Part shown: positions 32,829 to 41,835 of the stretch, one piece after another
Layout of the letters: the number at the start of each line of letters is the position of its first letter
Numbering within the stretch: the first letter of the stretch is position 1
NCBI RefSeq assembly: GCF_000275845.1
Contig: NW_006766893.1
Location: 626,327-690,326, forward strand
From: Dichomitus squalens LYAD-421 SS1
Taxonomy: Eukaryota > Basidiomycota > Agaricomycetes > Polyporales > Polyporaceae
Length of the DNA stretch: 64,000 bases
Reading direction: 5' to 3'
Made by a program: the position numbers and the translations under genes
Notes under the pieces: model-generated
The model's database searches: none
What the model was told of the DNA's origin: nothing
Seen by the model: the letters and a program-made list of their open reading frames with translations, nothing else

Positions 32829-33698
32829 AGTGATAGCTGGTAGAACGTCCGAGGAAACCAGCGCTGCTTCTTGTATCGCCGACGTCCCTCCTTATCATTC
32901 ATGCCGCTGTGAGAACACTTCGCTCTCATTCACGATCTAGCGGTTCCTGCACGTGTGTGACGATTGTTAAATTAGCCGGGTCCAGCGCACAATTGCAGGG
33001 AAGAACCGACACGAGGTCGCATTGGATGCGAAAGAGTCGGTGGTATTCGGCAGGTGACTCATGTGATCCTGCCACCAGTGAGCTACGAAAGCCATGTATT
33101 CCGATCTGATTGCAGAAGCGAGAGCACTTGAGATATGCCTGCCTCAGGTGACCAGGTGTCTAGGGAAGAGAGCAGTAATAGCTGACAGATTACGACACCG
33201 GGCTCTGGGTCGGCTTTAGGGTGATATCAGAAGAGGTACTGACCATGACGAAACAGCCTTAGGTTATGATGGTCTTTCGCTCAATCGCCGCTTGACACTG
33301 ACACTGGGGATGCATGACAAGCTATGTTAAAAGAACGACACGTACGCAGGCGGGGAGAGTATTCGGCTTGTTATCATTGTACCTTCGGTGTGAACAGTGC
33401 GCAACTTGCCCTCGTGCCAAATTTGCAAGTGGTGCCACGGAGCGCCTGCATGCCACGGCAGTTTCCGATGTCCTCAGGACCGTGCCTCGGGACGCGGACG
33501 CTGGAGGTCGCCTCTGGATCTATGTTCTGCGCTACATATATTGAAAGACTCCTCATTGAAGACTCAGTGACAGCACTCAGCCCTTGACGTTATGTGGGAA
33601 AGTGTGACGGGATGATGCATTAGGACGATGCACACCGTCGGTACAATGAACTAGTCAACTAGTAGTACAACTGTCAGACTCCTCCATTCATCTTCATC
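32829..33698. other. ABH6 upstream flank
   Basis: No gene. The first 0.7 kb aligns with the ABH5 upstream flank. Near 33652 the palindrome ACTAGTCAACTAGT occurs. Confidence 0.55.
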
Positions 33699-35154
33699 TT
33701 ACCACTGGTCATGGCTCAACTGGGTCTCCGAAAAACGCTCCCAGAAATCCAGGTCTTTGTCCTCATCCACTTGGTATTCCTCTGTATCCTTACCATTTAA
33801 TTCGCGATACCGCACCTTGCACTTCTTCCTCTGGCCAACCTTCAGGTCTCCGCCCAGGTTATCGTTGTTGATCCGCACCCCGCCGCGTTCCACCAACGCC
33901 CTGTAAAAGCGGTAATACACACCGTGGTTCTTCATGTCCGACCCACCATACTCGATTGACTTGATGTCCTGCTCGAGGTGCAGCGAGCTGTGCTCCTTCC
34001 CGTAGCGACCCTTCACCCAGCCGTCCTCCCAGTAGAAGATGGCGCATGACTCCTTGACGCCGGGCCACGGGTCGCTGCCGAGGTTCTCATTTGAGATCGG
34101 GAACCCGCGCGGAGCGTCGATACACTCCTGGAGCCTCTGGTGTACCCCGGGGTCCACGATGTGCCGCCCGCCGTACACGATCACCTTGTTCCACAGCCCG
34201 TGCACGATATTATAGTGTCAAAAGCTGATCGCGAGGCTCAGCGTGAGCACATCGTCGTCCCGGACGTTGTCAACCGTCAACACCGACGGATACTCGCCGC
34301 CCGCGATGTTCTGCAGTGCGAAAGGGAACTCCGCGCGCTGGTGCGACTCGGTCAGCCTCAGCACGCTGTAGTTGTCCGCGCCCGGGCCGAAGACCTGCAC
34401 TGGGTTCAGCGTCGAGAGCACGGCAGCCACGTCGTCCTGCGCGAGGGTAATGTAGTGGTTGTATACGGAGTAGCGGCTGGAGTGGTAGAACCCGCGGCGG
34501 TGGAGCTCGCCAAGATCAAAGCCCAAGAGCACCACGGCCGCTTCGCCATGCCCGATGAATTCGGTGAGAGGAAGATAGTCAAGCACAACGTGCTCAGGGT
34601 CCGCGATCGTGCGGAAGACATGCTTGACCGCTGTGAATTTGTCTAGCAGATCCCGACGATGGTCGATGGTGAGGTCAAGCCCTTTACCCTTCGTCTCTCA
34701 GAGGAGATGGGTGACGTGGGTGACATCGAGGATGATCGACTCTGGGTGGTCCTTCGTGAAGTTGTTGATGTCGTTGATAACCTCGTCGATGGAGGCTCCG
34801 CAACCACCCTGCCAGTCAAGGACACCTCCGAGCGGGCTGAAGTGACCTGTCCGCCAGGTGCCTGAGAAGAAGTAAAGCCATCAGTACACGAAGTGTTCGC
34901 GTCAGACATAATTCAGGTCAACTAACCCGAATCGCCTGGGCTGGCCTTTATGAGGAATGGTCGGATGTCAAACCAGCGCACGCCATGCTCCAGTTGCTAG
35001 TAGATAGACAATGTTTGCGTGATCACATTGCTGCGCGTGCCCCTCAGAGCGGTAGATCGCTCCAGCTTGTAGTGACCAGCGTCATGGAGCCCGGCAAGCA
35101 GGTTTGGCACAATGGGTACTGGCCAAGGGTGGAGAGGTGCTCCGACATCCATCG
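33699..35154 (-). pseudogene. PI-PLC X-like phosphodiesterase pseudogene with a C-terminal tandem domain
   Basis: Reading 5' to 3' on the minus strand: R-W-M-S-E-H-L near 35150, then a one-base deletion near 35084 just before H-D-A-G-H-Y-K-L-E-R-S, then S-N-V-I-T-Q-T-L-S-I-Y, a TAG at 34999-34997, then QLEHGVRWFDIRPFLI. After a 65-base intron (34926-34862) follow G-T-W-R-T-G-H-F and SIDEVINDINNFTKDHPESI, a TGA at 34700-34698, and V-L-D-Y-L-P-L-T. A second TGA at 34220-34218 precedes the C-terminal part. This is the GPI/PI-PLC X-domain-like fold (SHDAG and F-D-x-R-P motifs). The last 150 residues hold two related units, each starting Y-G-G and containing (I/V)(S/N)N(E/D)NLG(S/G)D then a K-x-C/K-V-x-Y strand, somewhat like DUF3395. 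Three nonsense codons plus a frameshift make it a pseudogene. All three stops fit C-to-T changes (CAG to TAG, CGA to TGA). Confidence 0.75.
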
Positions 35155-35874
35155 TCGCACGTGGTCGGGAGCCCTGTACGACTGAGGTGAGTGGAGTGAG
35201 AGAAATATCCTACACAGCGAACGTACATATCTAGTGATATTCCAAGCTCGGATTCTGAAGTATTGCAGGAATAGTGGTGCGGAACGCTGTCATTGTCTAT
35301 GTCCTCTTTAAGGAGTGGAGAGTCAAGAGGAGGCTCGGAGAAATGCAGTGACAAATACGGTGCCTTGTAGGTATACTGTCAGACATGAGTCTCATGAAGT
35401 TCCTCGGTCCACGAGTCGGATGAGTGGGAGTCAGGAAGCACGTAGTACAACTTTGGAAATTCTGCATGACTCGGCGTGGGACTTGAATCAGATACTGCTT
35501 CTATGCGCTCCAAGAGCCCCCACTCCCGGCGGGACTGGTCTTAGGTAGCGCGACCATTGACCAGCACATACCAGTAAACAAATTAAGATAGATGTTTCCT
35601 TGTAGAAATGAAGAACACGAGGAACGCCACCCTAGTACTGCACGCGGTGAGCAGTCGCTCCGATTCTAGACAGCGATTCGAAGAGGCCAGCCTGCACGCA
35701 AGCCTGAGTAGGGACCTGCATTGATTCTGGATCCACTAATTCCTATCGCCAGTACCGAGTAGTCTACGGCTAACCATGGAATGTATAAGCTTCACTAATT
35801 CCCTACGCCGAAATAAGATGTTAGACATAACTTTGCCTTCAGCTTTCCGTTGCCAGACGGCGCCGCACCGACGC
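35155..35874. other. Intergenic region
   Basis: No gene or repeat supported. Short frames only. Confidence 0.55.
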
Positions 35875-36125
35875 ATAGATAATGGCATGCATTCAGGTCG
35901 CACGCTGGGGTCATCCCAGTGGTCCTGGGAGATATGTGCACCGTTACTATTCTTCGACCATCGCGCTCTTTGGTGATAAACTCACAAAGTGGTTCGCCCA
36001 TCAACTCCCAAGTGCCCTTTTCTCTTCGAGTTCCTTCCTCATGTTGACCTCCGGTAGGTTAATTTACTGAAGCTGCTCACCTCCGTCCAGACGGTGAGCC
36101 AGACAGAGTCATGGCTTCGGCTTTA
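35875..36125 (-). pseudogene. Decayed 3' fragment of an ABH5/ABH6-like gene
   Basis: On the plus strand the landmarks of the ABH6 3' end occur in order: a degraded GTCCCA-TG (exon 4), then ACTCACAAAGTGGTTCGC at about 35980 (the exon 3 donor and the GANHF codons), then TCTTCGAGTTCCTTCCTCAT and TGACCTCC, then GAGCCAGAC-GAGT. Homology then fades. No frame survives. It lacks the nucleophile half, so it is a dead 3' remnant of another family member. Confidence 0.6.
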
Positions 36126-37502
36126 GGTCAACCTAAATAATGCATTATGTGACTGAAGTCCCGTGTTGAAGCCAAGTTCCCCTGGCACAGCGAACAGCTT
36201 GAGAACTAGACATAGGTTCTCGATTAGATTCCCAGTCGTTATACCTACTCTGCTCTCGAGCTTGTCGCCGAAAAGCCTCTACAATGCACACGCTTGATAT
36301 CTGCGGGGCAGCATATGTATGTTTGTTGGGCTAGGACATCCAAGGCGGTTGTTTGAAGGAGAGTCCGGTCCGGGTTACGAAACAGTTTTACGTTTATGAT
36401 CGTTCCTCAATCTCAGATTATGTAACACGACAGCGCCCAGTCGCTCAGCTTCCACCGTCCCAGCCGCTCCGAGTCGCACCGTTTCACCCGTCCAGGAACG
36501 ATTCGGGTTCTCTTGACCACCGACTTTACGAATAGATTGGAGGTATCATGCTAGATGATAGGTATCCAGCAAAAGCATAGGAATTGTGAGGTACGCCACA
36601 CATCATGACAAGAGCATCACCCTGCCTACATACTCTGTGCTCATTATGCGAACTTCGATAGAGCCTGCTAGCAGACTTGTCTTGCCATGCCACCGCTGTG
36701 ACTCATGCATTGGATGGCTGCACTAGCTGAGTGCTTCTTTCCGACATCGCTCGGCTTTGCTGCTCATGCACGTCAGGATGTTCATCTATGATCTCATGAA
36801 GCACCTGCACGGTGCGTGCCAAGTCCGCGATCACGAAGTCCGCATCCCCGGGGTTTTCAGAAGGGACAACACCTCCTCGTGCCCGCGTCGATCTGGCTCG
36901 TGTTGCGCGGTTCATTGGTGCGCCCAAGGGATGAAGGCCTCGCTGTGATTGCCGACTGAGCACTGTAGGCGCCTCACGCACCCGCAGCAACTTCAAGCAG
37001 AGCAACTCGTACTGTTTAACTCCGTCTAGCGAATGCCGAGAGGCGAGAGGATCCGCCTGACGCTTAGCCCCTCGGCCAATCTGACCAAGCCTTCTTGCAA
37101 TCTCTCTCCTGACGCATTCCGGAGCCGATTCCGACGCTATGTGAGGTAGCGGTATATGGGATCAGTATACCGCGTTTGTCTTCAATCCCAGGTATAACTA
37201 ACCAAAGATAGATATAGCCTGAGAAGCACAAGTGCTCCGTGCGCCGTCGGAAGGCGCTCAGGTCCATATGATGTAACGAAAAGCGACGTCCAGCTTTGGC
37301 GTTCTCTATCACGGGTGGATTTGCAGCATATTTATATGACCAGTGCGTCTGAAAGTATCGTCAAACCGAACGGGGCCCACTCCCTGCAGTGTGTATCGTG
37401 ACCGCCCGTACATGTCTGCATAGCTTCTCACGATCGTTCACGTCCCCAACTCCTTTTAACGCTTCGACATACCCTCCACATAACCGAGGATACCGCATTG
37501 CG
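36126..37502. other. Region without a supported gene
   Basis: A minus-strand frame at about 37005-36703 contains a plausible helical stretch (DFVIADLARTVQVLHEIIDE) but has no partner exon, start or family match. The rest is featureless. Confidence 0.45.
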
Positions 37503-39164
37503 ATGGATAGCCCTAGCAAGCTCGTTTCGGACGTGGAGAAGTCGCCGGCCTCTCCGATTGATTCAATATCAAGCAAGGATATAGTGTATGCCGTGGACAA
37601 GGCGGCAGAGCGAAGGCGCGTATAAGTGATGGTGTGTGTCTAGAACGGATGCTGACCGCGTGTGGGCGCAGGCTTGTGAGGCGGATCGATATGCGCATCC
37701 TTCCTGCGGGAATGATAATCCACTTGCTTTCCTTTATCGATAGGTCCAATATCGTGGGTCACCACCTGCATCAGGGCCTCGTCTCCTATCCTACTTACCA
37801 ATTCCCTGTCATGCGTAGGGCAATGCGAAGGTCCTCGACCGCGAGCAAGGCGACTCGCTCGTGCAGACGTTACAGATCTCCAACGAGCAATACCTCCTCG
37901 CGCTTATGATCTTCATCGTCGCGTTTACCATCATCCAAACGCCGTCGAACTACATGCTCAAGAAGTGTGGGCCCTCGCGCTGGATGGCACTAATGATGTT
38001 CTGTTGGGGCGCCATGACCATGCTTCTTGCGGCCGTGAAGAACTTCAGTGGCCTCGTCGCCGTTCGCTTCTTCTTAGGAGCGTTCGAGTCTGGACTCTTC
38101 CCCGGACTGGTCTACGTTATCACGTTTTGGTACCGCCCTGAGGAACGAGCAGTACGTATCGCCCTTATTGTCGCCTGTTCGTCTCTGGGAGGGGCGTTTG
38201 GGGGGGCGATCGCGTTTGGGATCGGGAAGCATCTGAACATGGTACGCGGACTAGAGGCTTGGCGCTGGCTCTTCCTTATCGAGGGCGCTCCCTCGTGCTT
38301 GGCCGCGATACTTTGCGCGCTGTTCTTCCCAGACTATCCCGAGACCGAGGCTTGGCTATCGGATGGAGAGCGGGAGCTCGCGACGCAGCGCATCAAGGGT
38401 GTCGCCTCGTTAGGCCATGAGAAGATCACATGGCCGGAGACGAAAGCGACCCTCATGGACTGGCGGCTGTACGGGCACTACATCGCTTACATCTCGAACT
38501 CAGTGTCGTTCTCGAGCAACTCGCTGTTCGCGCCGACGATCGTTGCTGGCTTGGGCTACACAGGGCTGGACGCGCAGCTGTTCACTGTGCCACCGTATGC
38601 TATCGGGTTTGTGGTCACGGTTCTGGTGTCATGGATCGCGGATAGGTACGAGGTGAGGTCCTTGGCGACGTTCTTCTCGATGCTGCTAGCTGGCGTAAGC
38701 TATGTCGTGCAAGGTATGACACTCGAGCCGCTGTGCTCGCAGTCCATCTCAATTTTCCATTCCTCAGGTGCACTTCCTCCGGATGCATTTGTGACACGCT
38801 ATGTATTCTTATGCATAGCGCTCTCCTTCTCGTTTGCCTGCAATCCAACCTCGATGAGTTGGTTGACGGCGAATCTGAGAAGTACAGGCGCCGCAACTCT
38901 GGCGATCCCTTTGTGTGTCGCCTTTGGACAGTTGGGTCAAATCATTGGTGGGTCCTATGGCGCTACAAAGTCACAGTCATGTTTCTGACAGGACCTGCAG
39001 GAGTATATATCTACAAGGACTCCGAAGCGCCTGGCTTCCCGACTGGTCACTTCACGAACGCTGGCTTCCTCATCGAAGGAGCGATCCTGATTATGTCCCT
39101 TCGTCTCTTCTATGTATATAAGAACAAACGGCTCGCCTCTGGAGAACGTCAATGGCGCTTGTAG
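37503..39164 (+). CDS. MFS transporter, allantoate-permease (Dal5-like) family
   Basis: Exons 37503-37619, about 37672-37753, 37819-38713, 38768-38947, 38992-39164, about 481 residues. The soluble N-terminus ends V-D-K-A-A-E-R-R-R, then L-V-R-R-I-D-M-R-I-L-P starts helix 1 with S-F-I-D-R-S-N-I, the family hallmark. ALMIFIVAFTIIQTPSNYML, RFFLGAFESGLFPGLVYVIT and R-W-L-F-L-I-E-G mark helices 2, 4 and 6; F-F-P-D-Y-P-E-T and N-L-R-S-T-G follow in the usual order; the tail Y-K-N-K-R-L-A-S-G-E matches the family end. Such carriers import organic anions such as allantoate, nicotinate or pantothenate; the substrate here is unknown. Oddity: the exon 1 donor (CGC|GTATAAG) and the acceptor at 37671 leave the frame one base out. 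Either splicing is non-canonical, the start lies at the ATG at 37649 (shorter N-terminus), or there is an indel. Confidence 0.72.
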
Positions 39165-39452
39165 CATCCACCCCCGCGTTGACATTGTACCCGAGGCCGC
39201 CGCCGCCTCCAACCTGTATTCCGTGCCCTGTGTTGTCCCATTGTTCCTCTGTCCACTCCGTCCTCGCATTGCTTTTTCGCTCACTATCGTGTTCTCACAA
39301 ATGTAGTCTGGTCCAGTCCCTCGCAGCCTCTCCTCGTATGACATGTAAACTGTACGGTTACATTTGGGTTTCATCTGGATTCGTTTTGATACAGGATATG
39401 GACACACTACGTTTACGAACACACACATTTCATGACTGAACATCACTTCACA

Positions 39453-41622
39453 TTATGCAGATGACCCTTCACGATGGTCGTCGCCATACCCCCGCGCGAT
39501 GCCGCTGCGCCCCTGCTCCAGCAGGCTAGGCGCGTCTTGCCCAACGCGAGTCTCGAGCCCTTGGTATGTCCGTTGCTGGAGGAAATGTGCTGCGGAAGGA
39601 TGCAGGACTTCAATCCGACGAAGGACCAGAAAAAAGAGAGGAGAGACGCACCAGCAGCGCTATCGCTCATGATAGCCACCGCGCTCCCCTGGTTGCGCAA
39701 AACGACTGCGGACGAGTCCGTATCCCCGTTCGCTGTGCCTTCGTCCTTCCCTGTACCTAGATGACGTCCAAATAAAATGACGCGAAGTGAATGAGCTATA
39801 TATGGACTGGGTGAGGTGTGGATTCCGAGTACTCACCGCCATAGCGCTTCGCGTGCCTGTACTTCCCACTCACGAGCGAGAATACGGGCTGGTCTGGATC
39901 TGCGGGCCCCTCCTCGCCTTCTGCGTCCCCTTCCGCATCCGCGTGTCCTTGCGCAGCAGCTCCTGTCAATGTCGGTGTCAATGTCAAGATTAGCGTACTG
40001 AGCCCCATGAAACCTTCGCGCGAGAAGCCAGGCGTCGGTCGAATCGGGCCCGAAAGAACCAAGAATGCAGACACAGACGCACCCTCTGATTCCGCCTGCC
40101 CCTCCCTCAGGAGCTCCTCGAAGTTCAGTACGTACCGCCCGGTCCACTCCTGCGTCGGGCGCAGCGCGACCTCGAGCTCGTATGGGGTCACGATCGGCCG
40201 GAGGAACTCCTTCGCGTCCAGCACGGAGTTCTCGGGGCACGCGACGAGGACGAAGGCCTCGATCTCGAGGAAGTTGGCGAGCTTCGCGGGGGCGAGCTTG
40301 CCCACGGAGATGGTGTAGGACTTCTTCTGGGCGCGGGCGAGGAGCGTGCGGAGGTGCGAGATGAGGGGGAGATAGTTGGCTATTCGCGAGGGGAAGAGTC
40401 ACTTTCATTAGCGAGCGAGGGAAGAAAGGCAGGCAGGGACGAACCGACGCCGAGGGTGCCGACGAGGATGCCGATGACGTCTGCGTCGCGAGCTTTCTGG
40501 ACGGCGACGTAGCGGCGCATGAGAAGCTTGTTCGTGCGCCCAGACTCTAATCGCGCGGTTCGGGTCTTGGGATCGTACGCGTAGACCTGATGGTTCACGT
40601 GTGAGCGGAGGGCCCGACTGTCCTGATAATGACGACTACGGCACGAACCTCGTAAGATGCGTGGGTGAGTAGGAGGTTGGTGAGCGTGAGGCTTTCTCCG
40701 CCGATGTAGAGGATCGCGCTTTTCTCGGGAGACACATTGGAATCGGGTGAAGGATCTGCGCCTGTTTCTTGGAGTTCCTGTGGGGTACGATGTTGTCCTG
40801 ACGATGCAGGATGTGAAGTCAATGTAACGGGAGTATGCAGTATACGTGTCGACGAAGACAGCTTGTTCTTGAGGGCTGTGATGACAAGGTCTGAGAGGAA
40901 ACGGCTTAGTAACGTCGCATGTTCCACAAGCATGTTTGTCTCCAAACATACCAGCTTCATAGGCATAGGCCACATCATACTTCAACACTATGCTGTGTTT
41001 GTCAGAAAGATTTGGCACAACCTCTGCGAAGCTTTCTACGCAGTGCGAAACGTCTATAGGCTTCTTGCCCAGAACGTAGATCACTGGTAGTCGTGATGTC
41101 CTGGATCGAACGTTAGGAAACAAGGCTGCCGGGTCAGCCTCTACTCGAACGCACTGACTCATGCAAGCATGACCGTAGTGGACCAAAGCATCTGCATCTA
41201 CATGCTGTGCGGCGACTTCATCGACGCAGCAACTGAGAGGTCGAAGTCAGACAGACATCGTACTCAAATCATTGCTATCTTACTTACCTCCCGTAGGACG
41301 TGTCCGCGAGCACATAAAACTCTCGACCTTCCGTTGTTCTGGACTTCAGTGCCCGGAAGATTGGGACCGAATGAGGCAGGAGCTCATCCGAGAACTGCAG
41401 TGCGATCTGCCAGCGTGATTGTTATAAAGGCTCTATAACGGTTGTGCCTTACAGACCTACTCTCTTGTAATCCCCTTTCTCGATTTCGTCAACTGTTCGC
41501 GCGATATCGTATGATTCTTCAAGCTGGGCCTGAGAGAGTATGTCTGGGACCTCTTCTTCGAGATGTATGGGGCGAGTAATGGCATCCACGCCGGATGACG
41601 AGAACGTAGCAGTTTCCGCCAT
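39453..41622 (-). CDS. DPH2: Diphthamide biosynthesis subunit Dph2
   Basis: Nine exons on the minus strand: 41622-41461, 41406-41288, 41232-41155, 41100-40952, 40890-40649, 40586-40445, 40379-39837, 39756-39652, 39607-39453, giving 564 residues in a continuous frame. Dph2 partners Dph1 in the radical-SAM-like Fe-S enzyme that adds the 3-amino-3-carboxypropyl group to a histidine of elongation factor 2, the first step of diphthamide formation, in the cytosol. Diagnostic blocks: [37 protein letters not shown] with a cluster cysteine; [80 protein letters not shown] with another cluster cysteine; and the C-terminal [20 protein letters not shown] and G-R-S-G-I-A-R-G-Y. The 54-base stretch skipped at 41101-41154 is in frame and could be retained. 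The gene is divergent from TOM70 across about 210 bases. Confidence 0.92.
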
Positions 41623-41729
41623 GTTGCGTATAAACCTCTAACGAAAATGCCACTCGTTCCTGCGTGCAAGCAACCCGATCGATAGGCAGAAGTTTTCAAG
41701 GCCAAGAGCGGGAATATGCATGATCTGAG

Positions 41730-41764
41730 AGGTTAGGGTTATTCTGTCATGAGAACCCTAACCT
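41730..41764. promoter_or_regulatory. Inverted telobox pair in the DPH2/T0M70 shared promoter
   Basis: AGGTTAGGGTT at 41730-41740 and AACCCTAACCT at 41754-41764 form a perfect 11-bp inverted repeat separated by 13 bases. It lies between the divergent starts of DPH2 (41622) and TOM70 (41836), the only shared promoter space. The core AACCCTAA is the telobox, a known binding site for TTAGGG-binding Myb proteins in promoters of growth-related genes in fungi and plants. Its function here is inferred. Confidence 0.6.
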
Positions 41765-41835
41765 AGGCCAGGCAAATTACGGCCGTGCGATGCGTTGCGA
41801 GCGTGCCGAACGCATCCCTCTGCCGACCCACCGCC

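Noticed and set aside
41101..41154. Reading the 54-base stretch in DPH2 as coding
   Set aside because: It is in frame, but removing it with a GTGCGT donor gives the conserved A-C-M-S-Q-T-S-R-L-P-V junction; kept as an alternative only.
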